Of a stretch of 22,825 nt of DNA, positions 1 through 7,750 are shown piece after piece. The notes below the pieces were generated by a model, which was not told the DNA's origin, made no database searches, and saw only the letters and a list, made by a program, of their open reading frames with translations. A program made the position numbers and the translations under genes. This stretch comes from DATARH01 sp050246595 (GTDB lineage Bacteria; Pseudomonadota; Alphaproteobacteria; ATCC43930; CGMCC-115725). Positions within the stretch are counted from its first letter, which is position 1. Each line of letters opens with the position of its first letter. The stretch spans positions 1 to 22,825 of the forward strand of contig JBFWVT010000083.1 in the NCBI GenBank assembly GCA_050246595.1. Direction: 5' to 3'.

Positions 1-54
1 AGATATCGCTAATTGTAGCCATGCCTATAGAGGCTAGGTGACATTCGATCGGTG

Positions 55-1188
55 TCAACCCTTCCGAGGGTTGCGATCAACATCTAGCGGGTGCTGTCGG
101 ATGGGGTTGCGAAGTATATAATTGCCTTCCTTGAACCACAGAGCCAGTCGACTGTCCGGCTGCCAGAACAACCAGCGCCAAGCCATCTGTATCAGCTGGG
201 CGCGCAGCAGCGGCGGTCCCGCCTTGGTGATCCCCTGATCGCGTGTCACCGGGCCGCTGGCCCACGGCGCGGGCGCCAATCCGCTCCACCCGCCCAGTTC
301 GCGCCGATTGCGGAAATCCCGCCAGAATGCCTCATGCACCAGCATCGAGGCATCATTCGCGCCAATCCCCTTCAGGCGGCTCAATGCTGCCAGCATCGTC
401 CCGTCCCGGTGACGATCGGCAGCAGCTTCTTCCTCGCGCTGCGACTTTGCCCCCTGGATGACACTGTCGCGTTCGGCCTCAACCTGTGCCAGCTGCTGCA
501 TAAGCAATGCCAAGCGCTGCAGCTCGCGAACGATCTCCGCCTTGAGGCGAGGGCCGAGGGGACGACCGTCGCCGGTGATCAACTCACCCAGCTGCTGCGT
601 CGCGTCCGCCGCGCGCGGGTTGAATTCGGGAATTCCCTGCGTCTTCAGCAGGCCCTTGATCCGATTGGTGTGAGCGGTCCTCTCCTTGACCAGGCGCTGC
701 CGCTCGCGCAGCAATCGCCGCTCGTCATCCTGTTCGACGCTCGGTACCCGCACAGCGCTTAGCACCTGGTGCTCGCCGCGCGCATGCGCCATCAGCGCAC
801 GCACCATGTCGCGGGCGTCGATCCGATCGGTCTTGGCGCGCTTTGCACGGCGATTGACCAGCAGACTGGCGGGATCGATGACGATCACCTTGATCCCGAG
901 CGCGGCGAAGCGGCGCTGCAGCCAGAACCCTTCGTAGCCGGCTTCGTGACAGCACAGCACGCTCGGGATGGATCCCCGCACCGTCGCTATCCGTGACCGC
1001 AAGCGCTCGATGAGGGCCAGAATGGCATCGGCATCGCCAGCAGCAACCCCATGGATGGCGATCTTGTCGGCCAGCGGCGTGTGCACCCCGATGACCCACT
1101 TCGCTCGGCTCATCTCGATCGACACGAAAATATCAACCGCGCTGTTTGAACTTCCCAATGCAGATACCGTCTCACCTTGCGCCGACAT
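55..1188 (-). mobile_element. IS110-family transposase, C-terminally truncated
   Basis: This encodes 377 residues of a DEDD-type recombinase of the IS110 family. Visible are the N-terminal RuvC-like part with E25 (in VSIEMS), H81-E82-x-x-Y85, D105 and the TDRIDARD block at 120-127, then a helical linker. The Transposase_20 domain follows (LSRLKGIG, GGWSGLAP, DQGITKAG, LIQMAWRW). The subgroup with VSLELS-like starts normally continues after the tryptophan-phenylalanine at about residue 350 with a basic segment (pattern RKIxIVALARKLLIALW) of roughly 45 residues. Here that is replaced by about 25 unrelated residues and a stop, so the 3' end was lost near position 130. The start at 1188 has GGGGACGGAG close upstream. 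It is probably inactive. Family assignment is firm; inactivity is inferred. Confidence 0.85.
56..73. repeat. Short perfect inverted repeat at the end of the truncated IS110 ORF
   Basis: Seven-base arms CAACCCT and AGGGTTG are separated by TCCG. The repeat overlaps the stop codon of the minus-strand transposase ORF. It could be a weak hairpin or part of the flanking DNA that replaced the lost end of the element. It has no T-tract, so it is not a convincing terminator. Confidence 0.4.
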
Positions 1189-1381
1189 CTCCGTCCCCTC
1201 CGCCGCGATCCGAGAAGAGCCGCACCGTATCGCCGGCGCACCCCACGCCCCATAGGATCTCTCTGCGCCGGTGCATTCGGCCGGAGCGAACCCCTCCTTA
1301 CCGGGTCAAGCCCTCGATAGACCCGCGTCAGCTGGGGTAATCGGAGCCGGACCTGCACCCTACTGTTGGGCCGGATCAACA
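1189..1381. other. Intergenic stretch upstream of the IS110 transposase
   Basis: No convincing gene is seen here. It should include the upstream end of the IS110 element, but IS110 elements usually lack clear terminal inverted repeats, so the boundary cannot be placed by eye. Confidence 0.4.
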
Positions 1382-1696
1382 TTACCCCGATCTGCTCAGC
1401 CCCGGTTCTGCTTCGCGGCTGTTTTTCTCATCGCATATATCGCGGTCAGTGATCGCGACATTGCCGTCCTTAGTCAGCTGCCGCCGCCGCTTGCGCGCAG
1501 CGACGAGTTCCAGGCGAGTGCGCCGCACGTAGCAGGCTTCGAGATAGCGCTCTGGTGTCACCGGGCCGTCAATGAAGCGGCGGAACACTTCTCATGGCAT
1601 CCGTACGACGCCTTCGTATTCGCCGATGCCGACACCGCATTCGACCCTATCGCGCTCGGCATTCCAGCAGGCGTCTTCCGGAAAGCTGAAAAACAT
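1382..1696 (-). pseudogene. DUF1488-like small gene broken by an in-frame stop
   Basis: Reading from ATG at 1694-1696 gives about 104 codons. The protein begins MFFSFPEDACWNAERD, runs through a region like GVGIGEYEGVVRMP, meets TGA at 1592-1594, and continues in the same frame as EVFRRFIDGP...TPERYLEACYVRRTRLELVAARKRRRQLTKDGN to a stop at 1382. The continuity of the reading frame across a single TGA suggests a CGA-to-TGA change in an otherwise intact gene. The pattern (FP, charged strand, then a hydrophobic, arginine-rich C-terminal helix) resembles short DUF1488-type proteins, but the family name is tentative. Function is unknown. A LexA-type box lies 29 bases upstream, so the intact ancestor was probably DNA-damage inducible. 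A deleted second copy lies at 7001-7078. Confidence 0.6.
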
Positions 1697-1724
1697 GGCG
1701 CCTTGGGATAATACGCTCTCCATT

Positions 1725-1739
1725 GTTCTTGTATTGTTC
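1725..1739 (-). promoter_or_regulatory. SOS (LexA) box, GTTC-N7-GTTC
   Basis: GTTC at 1725-1728 and GTTC at 1736-1739 are separated by exactly seven bases, the direct-repeat LexA operator known from alphaproteobacteria. It sits just upstream of the start codon of the broken small gene on the minus strand. It overlaps the nine-base-arm palindrome at 1732-1750. The match is seen directly; LexA binding is inference. Confidence 0.6.
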
Positions 1740-1750
1740 TTAGAACAATA
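1732..1750. repeat. Perfect 19-base palindrome next to the SOS box
   Basis: TATTGTTCT and AGAACAATA are perfect nine-base arms around a single T at 1741. The right GTTC of the LexA-type box forms part of the left arm. It may be an extended operator or a second protein-binding site. Confidence 0.55.
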
Positions 1751-2065
1751 CCAGAGCCGGCGCGGGCGTCGAGCCCGCAAAGGACACGGAAAAGACGCGC
1801 ATTCCACCAGGCACCAGGCGCAGCGCCTTTCGCGCTCTCCGGACATTTGCCTAACGGCATCGAGCTGATAGGCTCCAACACGGCGCAGCTGGGGACGACG
1901 ATGACCATGAAGGGCATCTCAGGGGATAGCTGCGCTTTCTCGATGCTGGATCACTTAAAACAATATGTTCCGTGCGCCGTAAGCGATAAACCATACGGCA
2001 ACATCCGATAGGGATAATTACGCCTCTGTTGGACCAGTTCTGGGGCGAGCGCAGAGGAGCGAAGG
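1751..2065. other. Intergenic region upstream of the metallophosphoesterase
   Basis: No convincing gene. A 36-codon frame starting at 1901 and ending in TAG at 2009-2011 is present, in a locally AT-richer patch, but it has no recognisable product. The promoter of the nuclease/ATPase operon must lie in this stretch; I could not place its -35 and -10 with confidence. GAGGAGCGAAGG directly precedes the ATG at 2066. Confidence 0.4.
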
Positions 2066-3313
2066 ATGAGCAAGTTCCGTTTCCTTCACGCCGCCGACAT
2101 CCATCTCGACAGCCCGATGCACGGGCTTGAAGCCGATCCCGATGCCCCGGCGCGCGTGTTGCGGGAGGCGTCGCGCGAGGCTTTCCGAAACCTGATCGAG
2201 ACCGCGATCCGCGAACAGGTTTCGTTCGTGCTGATCGCCGGCGATCTTTACGATGGCGACTGGCAGGACTACCGCACCGGGCTGTTCTTTATCGAGCAGG
2301 TCGCGACATTGGCGGACGCCGGAATTCCGCTGGTCATGATCCGCGGCAACCATGACGCGCAGTCGGTGATAACCCGTCATTTGCGCCTGCCTTCCCGGAT
2401 CACGCTGTTGCCCTATGACCGGTGCGAGCGTGTGGTGCTCGAAGAGCCCGGGGTGGCAATCCACGGACAGAGTTTTGCCAGACCGGCGGTGACCGAGGAT
2501 CTTTCGGCAAATTATCCCGCGCCCATTCCGGGCCTGTTCAATATCGGTCTTCTGCACACCTCGCTGAACGGCAGGCTCGGTCACGACAATTACGCACCAA
2601 CCACGGAAACGGCGCTCATCGCCAAGGGCTACGACTACTGGGCCCTTGGGCACGTTCACGCACGCGAGATCGTGCACGAGGATCCCTGGGTGGTCTATCC
2701 CGGTAATCTGCAAGGAAGACGCATCCGCGAGAGCGGGGCCAAGGGCGCCACCCTCGTCACCGTGCGTGACGGACGGGTCTGCGGGCTTGAACACCGGCCG
2801 CTCGATACTGTGCGCTGGTGCCCGATCGTGATCCAATCGGCCGGCGAGAGCGGGCTTGACGGCATCATGGCGCGGGTCGGCGAGGCGTTCGCGGCTGCAT
2901 TGCAGGCGGCGCAGGACCGACCGATTGCGGCACGCGTGATTCTGAGCGGCGCGACCCACCTGCACGGCGAGCTCCTCGGTCGGCCAGACCACGTCCGCGA
3001 GAGTGTCATAGCCGAAGGCCGTCAGCATGGTGCCGACGCGGTCTGGGTCGAATCGGTCAGGGTCGATACCGAACCGGAAGATGATATCGACGGACTCGAT
3101 AAGCGGCCGGACGTTGTCGGCCGTCTGGTGAAGGCCTTTGACGAGCTGATTGCCGGATCGGGCGACCAGCTGCTCGGCGATTATGCCGGGAGCTTGAAGC
3201 GCCACCTGGCGGGGATCGACCTGCCGCCCGAGCATCCGTTACGCGGCGGCGGCGCGGAACTGCTGCAACGGGCGCGCGCGCTGGTCCTCGCCCGCCTCGC
3301 CGGGGACACCTAA
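2066..3313 (+). CDS. DNA repair exonuclease, SbcD/YhaO-type metallophosphoesterase
   Basis: This 415-residue protein is a calcineurin-like phosphoesterase of the Mre11/SbcD/YhaO group. Such enzymes use two metal ions (usually Mn) to cleave DNA ends in complex with an SMC-like ATPase. All core motifs are visible: D11-x-H13 (AADIHLDS), G59-D60 (IAGDLYDGD), G94-N95-H96-D97 (RGNHD), H164 (LLHTSLNG), and G195-H-x-H198 (ALGHVHARE). The C-terminal ~170 residues would be the capping and DNA-binding part. Length fits YhaO. The start has a strong GAGGAGCGAAGG ribosome site. The gene stops three bases before the large ATPase gene, so the two are surely co-transcribed and probably form one complex. Catalytic residues are complete. 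Whether it serves general repair or anti-phage defence cannot be read from the sequence. Confidence 0.9.
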   Translation: MSKFRFLHAADIHLDSPMHGLEADPDAPARVLREASREAFRNLIETAIREQVSFVLIAGDLYDGDWQDYRTGLFFIEQVATLADAGIPLVMIRGNHDAQSVITRHLRLPSRITLLPYDRCERVVLEEPGVAIHGQSFARPAVTEDLSANYPAPIPGLFNIGLLHTSLNGRLGHDNYAPTTETALIAKGYDYWALGHVHAREIVHEDPWVVYPGNLQGRRIRESGAKGATLVTVRDGRVCGLEHRPLDTVRWCPIVIQSAGESGLDGIMARVGEAFAAALQAAQDRPIAARVILSGATHLHGELLGRPDHVRESVIAEGRQHGADAVWVESVRVDTEPEDDIDGLDKRPDVVGRLVKAFDELIAGSGDQLLGDYAGSLKRHLAGIDLPPEHPLRGGGAELLQRARALVLARLAGDT

Positions 3314-3316
3314 ACA

Positions 3317-6300
3317 ATGCGGCTTACCTCGTTCACACTGGAGAATTACGGAAATTTCCATCAGCTTGCGCTGTCGCTCGATCCCGCTCCAGGGCGGATC
3401 AACCTGATCCTCGCGCCCAACGGGGCCGGCAAGACGGTCCTGCGTACCGCGTTCCGTGACTGGCTGTTCGGCATACCAGGCCAGACCCCGATGGCGTTCC
3501 GCTTCGGATACCCCGGAATGCGCCTATTTGAGGAGGGGATCGGCAGCGATGGCCGCGCCTTCGCAATCGGCCGCCGCAAGGGGACCGGAAACACGCTGAT
3601 CGACGCGCAGGGCGACAGCATCGAGCCGCGCGTCTTCTCCCAGCTGCTCGGTGAGGCCGATGAAGCCCTGTTCAAGCGGCTGTTCGCGCTCGACACCGAG
3701 CTGCTGCGCGACGGCGCCAGAGCGATGATCGAGACCGGTGGCGAGCTGGCCGAGGCGCTGTTTGCCGCTGGGAGCGGCATCGCCGGGCTGCGCCGGCTGC
3801 GCGAGGAGCTGGAGAACGCGCGGGACCTTCGCGCGCCGGCAGTCAAGCGCGGCTCGCGACCGTTCTACGAGGCGCTGCGCTGCGTAGCCGAGGCGCGCTC
3901 TGATCTGCGCAGTGCGACCGTCCGACCGCAGGCGTGGCACGAGTTGAACGCAAAGCTCGCCTTCGTACACGATCAGCGGGACCGGCTCGCCCGGGATCAG
4001 GTGAGCCGGCAGCTGGAAATCGCTCGGCTCGAACGGATCAAACGGGTGCATCCATGGCTGGAGCGGCGCGCGACGGCGCGGCGGGAACGGCTTGAGACCG
4101 CGGCCTCCCCGCTGTTGCCGCCGGATACTGCCGAGCGCTGGCGTCACAGCGCGGCCGCGCTGGTGCTAACAGAACAGGAGGTCGGGGCGGCGGCAGACGA
4201 GATGCGGCGCATCGAGGCGGCGATCGCCGCGGAAAAGCCTGACGAAGTGCTGCTGGACAGCGGCGAGCTGATCGACGCGCTCGGACGGCGCCGCGAGCAG
4301 ATCACCGCCGATCTTCGCGACCTGCCGCGGCGCGAAGCTGAGCGAAACAATGCCGCGTTGCAGCTGACTGCCGGGCTGGCGGCGCTCGGGATCGACAGCT
4401 TCGACCGCATCGCTACGGTGCTGCCGAACAGCCCGCAAATCGCCGAAGCGCGCGCCCTGATCCGACAGCACGGGGTCGTGTCGCAACGGCTTCGCGATTC
4501 ACAAGCCGACCTGGCGCGCATCACACGCGACATCGCTGAAGCGGCGGAAGCGTTGGAACAAATTGCCGAGTCGCCCGACCTCTCGGATCTCGCGGCGGTG
4601 TTCCAGGCGGTTTCTGCCGGAGGCGACCCGGCGCGGCGGATCGAAGACGCGCAGGCGAAGCTGGCGCGCGAGGACGCCCGGCTGACCGCCGCGCTGGCCC
4701 GGCTGCCTTTGTGGGACAAGGGGCTGGAAGCGCTTGCGGCAGTCGTTCCGCCCACCGCTCAGGCGGTCGATCGGATTGCTGCCAGCCTTGATGCGGCACG
4801 GCAGTCGGTCAGCGAGGCCGAGGGCGAGAGGCAGCGGCTCGAACGGGACCGCTTCGACGCTGCGGAGCGTCTCGCGCGCGAACGCGAGGGCGGTCCGGTG
4901 CCCGACGAGATATCGGTTGCCGCGGCACGGGCACACCGGGATTTGGGTTGGCTGCTGATCCGTCGCAGCAGGTTCGAAGGCGAACCGCTCCTGGCCGAGA
5001 TTGCGGCCTATGCCGGTTCCCGCGGTCTCGCCGGCAAATTCGAGCACGCGCTGCGGCAGGCCGATGATCTTGCCGACCGCCGCGACGCGGAAAGCCGCAG
5101 GCTCGCCAGCATTGGCGAGTACGAGCGCCAGATCCGCGATCTGGATAGGCGGATTGCCGATGCCGAACGCTGTTGTGAAGAAGCGCGGCGGAAACAGGAG
5201 GGCGTCGAGGCCGCATGGCGCGATCTGACATCCGATTTCGGCTTTTCGGTGCCGGTGGAAGCAGGCGATTTGCGCGACATCCTCGCCACCCGCCAGAACA
5301 TCCTCGATATCCGGGCGATGCGCGACGAAGCGCAGGCGGCGCTGGGGGCTGAAATGCGGCGGCAGGATTCCGAGTTGCGGAAATTCATCGCGCTGCTGCC
5401 GGCGGAAAAATGTCGCTCGCTGGCCGACGCGCTCGCCGCCGCCCGCCAGGCTATCGACCTGTCTGACAAGGTGGCGCGGCAACGCAGCGGGATCGAAGCC
5501 CGCCTCGCCGAAATGCGCCGGTCACACCAGCACGCCGAGAACGAGCACAAGGCAGTGCTGTCCGAGCTGGCGGAATGGCAGAGTCGCTGGCAGGCGTGCC
5601 TGTCCCGCTTGAAGCGTCCGGTCGACGAGGCCCCGCCGGCGGCCGAGAAGGCAATCGAGTTGATCGACGAGGCTCATCGCCACAATGACCGGCTGCGCGA
5701 TCTCGATCATCGGATCGCCGGCATGAAGCACAATATCGCCGAGTTCGAGGCCGCGATCGCGGCGCTGGTTGGCAATATCGCGCCCGACCTGCAAGACCGG
5801 CCGTCCGAGAGCGCGGCGGAAGAATTGCGCCGGCGCCTTGCCGAACAGCGCGAGATCCGAACGCGGCGCGACCAGCTGCTCAAGCAGCGCCTGACCGCCG
5901 CGGACCGGCTGGACGAGGCGAAACGCCGGCTGGACGAGGCCAGGACAAGCCGCCAGGCTTTGCGCGCCGAGATCGGTGGCGCCTGCGATGAGGAGGCGGA
6001 GGCACGCATCGGGCTCGCGTTCCGGCGCGCTGCCGCGGAACAGGAATTGGCGGAAATCGACGCGCAGCTTTTGCAGATTGGCGACGGCCTGCCAATTGAG
6101 GCGCTGGAAAAGGAGGCAGGGCTCGGTCCCGGCCGCGAGACGATTGACGGCACGCTGGCCGGATTGCGCGCCGAGATCGAGCGCATATCGGACGAGCGGG
6201 TGACGACTGCCGGTGACGAAGAGCGCCTGTCGAGCGAGCTGCGGCGCATCGAGAACGGCATCGACGCGATCGAAGCCGAGGAGCGACGACAGGCCGGCAT

Positions 6301-6826
6301 CGCGGCGGCGGTCCACATCTCGGAAGAAGCCCTTCTCTACCACGCGGCGGCGTGCCTGATCCGACACGGTATGGAGAGGCTGCGGGATCTCGGGGAGGAG
6401 GGGTTGGTCCGCCGCATCGGCGAGGTGTTCGGGCGCATGACCGGCGGTGCCTATGCCGGGGTTGCCGCCGACGAGGACGGCAAAGGTACACCCTACCTGA
6501 TCGCGATCGAGGCCGATGGCACAACGGCGAAACGGGTTGACGAGCAGCTTTCGGACGGTACTCGCGACCAGCTATTTCTCGCGCTACGCCTGGTAATGGT
6601 CGAGGAATATGCGAGCAAAGCCCCGGCTCTGCCATTCATCGCCGACGATCTGCTGCAAACCTTTGACGATTACGGACGCACCGCGCACGCGCTCGCGACA
6701 CTTGCCGATCTTTCGCGGCACGCCCAGGTGATCGTGCTGTCCCATCATCGGCAGCTCGCTGAAATTGCCAAAGGATTGCCGCCTGGCACGGTCAACCTCT
6801 GCCAGCTCGCCGCATCACCGCAGTAA
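3317..6826 (+). CDS. SMC-like ATPase of the YhaN/SbcC (Rad50-like) type
   Basis: The 1169-residue product is the ATPase partner of the upstream metallophosphoesterase. The N-terminus (LENYGNFHQLALSL) leads into the Walker A loop APNGAGKT at 33-40. A very long charged, alanine/arginine/glutamate-rich coiled-coil section follows, from about 180 to 1000. The C-terminal ATPase half has the ABC signature LSDGT at 1078-1082, a Walker B ending in Asp-Asp (FIADD, D1110-D1111) and the switch histidine in LSHH (1142-1144). No CxxC zinc hook is seen in the coiled coil, which separates it from classical SbcC/Rad50 and points to the YhaN (AAA_27) branch. It is longer than the Bacillus YhaN as I recall it (about 960 residues). 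The first glycine of Walker A is alanine here. It likely tethers or opens DNA ends for the nuclease. Confidence 0.9.
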   Translation: MRLTSFTLENYGNFHQLALSLDPAPGRINLILAPNGAGKTVLRTAFRDWLFGIPGQTPMAFRFGYPGMRLFEEGIGSDGRAFAIGRRKGTGNTLIDAQGDSIEPRVFSQLLGEADEALFKRLFALDTELLRDGARAMIETGGELAEALFAAGSGIAGLRRLREELENARDLRAPAVKRGSRPFYEALRCVAEARSDLRSATVRPQAWHELNAKLAFVHDQRDRLARDQVSRQLEIARLERIKRVHPWLERRATARRERLETAASPLLPPDTAERWRHSAAALVLTEQEVGAAADEMRRIEAAIAAEKPDEVLLDSGELIDALGRRREQITADLRDLPRREAERNNAALQLTAGLAALGIDSFDRIATVLPNSPQIAEARALIRQHGVVSQRLRDSQADLARITRDIAEAAEALEQIAESPDLSDLAAVFQAVSAGGDPARRIEDAQAKLAREDARLTAALARLPLWDKGLEALAAVVPPTAQAVDRIAASLDAARQSVSEAEGERQRLERDRFDAAERLAREREGGPVPDEISVAAARAHRDLGWLLIRRSRFEGEPLLAEIAAYAGSRGLAGKFEHALRQADDLADRRDAESRRLASIGEYERQIRDLDRRIADAERCCEEARRKQEGVEAAWRDLTSDFGFSVPVEAGDLRDILATRQNILDIRAMRDEAQAALGAEMRRQDSELRKFIALLPAEKCRSLADALAAARQAIDLSDKVARQRSGIEARLAEMRRSHQHAENEHKAVLSELAEWQSRWQACLSRLKRPVDEAPPAAEKAIELIDEAHRHNDRLRDLDHRIAGMKHNIAEFEAAIAALVGNIAPDLQDRPSESAAEELRRRLAEQREIRTRRDQLLKQRLTAADRLDEAKRRLDEARTSRQALRAEIGGACDEEAEARIGLAFRRAAAEQELAEIDAQLLQIGDGLPIEALEKEAGLGPGRETIDGTLAGLRAEIERISDERVTTAGDEERLSSELRRIENGIDAIEAEERRQAGIAAAVHISEEALLYHAAACLIRHGMERLRDLGEEGLVRRIGEVFGRMTGGAYAGVAADEDGKGTPYLIAIEADGTTAKRVDEQLSDGTRDQLFLALRLVMVEEYASKAPALPFIADDLLQTFDDYGRTAHALATLADLSRHAQVIVLSHHRQLAEIAKGLPPGTVNLCQLAASPQ

Positions 6827-7000
6827 GAGTTTGGGTAAGAAATTCTGGCGGTTTTCCATTTAAGACTACGGACTTTTTTATCGAGACATTGCTCAGCCGC
6901 TTTGTAGGGAAGTAGACGCACACGCCTTAAGTATCATCGAGTTCACCTTCGGCGAGCGATGCTTGAGGGGACGAAGTTTAGACGACATTTTGCTCGAAGT

Positions 7001-7078
7001 TCAGCCCGGTTCTGCCTCGTAAGTGCTTCTTCCTCGCGCAGGAAACCAGCAGGCATCTTCTGGAAAGCTAAAGAACAT
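7001..7078 (-). pseudogene. Internally deleted copy of the DUF1488-like small gene
   Basis: This minus-strand frame of 25 codons begins MFFSFPEDACW, identical to the first 11 residues of the broken gene at 1382-1696. It ends EAEPG-stop, matching EAEPG near that gene's C-terminus. The middle is missing and replaced by nine unrelated residues. At DNA level, 7045-7078 parallels about 1671-1696, and 7001-7036 parallels about 1396-1430, with substitutions. The SOS-type box of the first copy is not present upstream. It is best read as an old, internally deleted paralogue and is in direct orientation to the first copy. Confidence 0.6.
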
Positions 7079-7109
7079 AGCGTGCCCCAAAATAAGTGTG
7101 TAAACCCCG

Positions 7110-7128
7110 ATCAGGTTCCCGTCCTGAT
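7110..7128. repeat. Operator-like inverted repeat upstream of the DUF4011 fragment
   Basis: ATCAGG and CCTGAT form six-base arms with a seven-base spacer, ending 29 bases before the ATG at 7158. Position and size fit a repressor site or a short mRNA hairpin. No regulator can be named. Confidence 0.3.
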
Positions 7129-7157
7129 GCCGGAAGCGAATTGAACACGAGGAGCAT

Positions 7158-7340
7158 ATGATCGGCCAAGAGGCGGCGCAGAACATTCCGATCGAGCTGA
7201 AGGTAAGCGTGGCGAACCGCATCAATGCGGCGTTTCATGCCAATTCGGTGCCGGCAATCTCGGAAATTGAGGTGATCAATCAAACGGAAGGGGTCCTGAC
7301 GGACCTCTCGATTGTGGTCTCATCGACACCCGGTTTCCTG
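7158..7340 (+). pseudogene. 5' fragment of a DUF4011-type helicase gene
   Basis: About 60 codons are coherent: INAAFHANSVPAISEIEVIN followed by LTDLSIVVSSTPGFL. This matches the typical start of very large DUF4011/DUF3320 superfamily 1 helicase-nuclease proteins, which open with a beta-rich domain of this pattern and run to well over 1000 residues. Coding sense is lost after about 7340. The frame continues to 7838, but as low-complexity, out-of-frame sequence. A good ribosome site (ACGAGGAG) precedes ATG 7158, so this was a true gene start. DUF4011-helicase-Vsr proteins have been reported as an anti-phage system (Hhe), so this fragment hints that the neighbourhood was a defence island. Recognition rests on the N-terminal pattern only. 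Confidence 0.55.
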
Positions 7341-7459
7341 AACTCGCCAATTGCACCTTCGCCAATCCCGACGCTCTCGAACGCGCCATCCCTAACGCTG
7401 TTGCCCGTCTCAATTACGAGCGACAAACTCATCCATCGCCCATTCGCAGGCAGTCTGCT
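7340..7459 (+). mobile_element. Probable 3' remnant of an IS630-like transposase gene
   Basis: In the frame starting at 7340 the sequence reads ELANCTFANPDALERAI, then AVARLNYERQTHPSPIRRQSA and TAG at 7457-7459. This looks like the last ~40 residues of a DDE transposase of the IS630 type, where a tryptophan-rich WxxLKxRELAN segment is followed by a short helix and the end. It begins exactly where the DUF4011 reading frame loses sense. That suggests the element, or a deletion from it, removed the rest of the helicase gene. The family call is tentative because only the tail is present. Confidence 0.4.
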
Positions 7460-7610
7460 TAGGCGGCGAGGCGTTCGGGGGCGCACGGCTTGCCCAGCGC
7501 TGTGTTCACGTCATCCGCTGAGGGCGGCCGGCGTTTTTTCTCGATCCGGGCTAGCAACCATGCCTTGGCCGTGGCGGATTGGCCCACGCGATCGCCGCCG
7601 CCGGCGATCA
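7458..7610 (-). CDS. Small unrecognised ORF, possibly a gene remnant
   Basis: A 50-codon frame opens at ATG 7608-7610 and reads as a basic protein (AKAWLLARIEKKRRPPSADD) ending ERLAA. The frame stays open further upstream without a start, so it may be the tail of a degraded gene. No family recognised and no clear ribosome site. It ends at the same place as the transposase remnant on the other strand. Confidence 0.2.
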
Positions 7611-7750
7611 TGCCGCCCGCCGCTACACTGTGTGACAGCTTCGGCGCCCAAAAACCGGCAGCCGGGGAGCTGTCAAAACGGGGGCTCGCGTACCAGAATG
7701 GCAGCGGGAGAACCGCAGCGGTCCGTCCCGTCCAAGCCGTGGAGCCGTCG

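Larger units (their letters stand above)
6827..7157. other. Intergenic region with a decayed repeat copy
   Basis: Nothing coding is evident apart from the 25-codon deletion derivative listed separately. No clear terminator hairpin follows the ATPase gene. The 6840-6960 part is AT-richer than its surroundings and shows no recognisable element. Confidence 0.4.

Noticed and set aside
1901..2011. 36-codon ORF upstream of the metallophosphoesterase gene
   Set aside because: It has an ATG and a coherent-looking sequence but no ribosome site or recognisable relative; kept only as a note.
3361..6635. Many long minus-strand open frames opposite the YhaN-type ATPase gene
   Set aside because: They are shadows of a GC-rich coiled-coil gene: arginine, serine and proline-rich translations without domains or ribosome sites.
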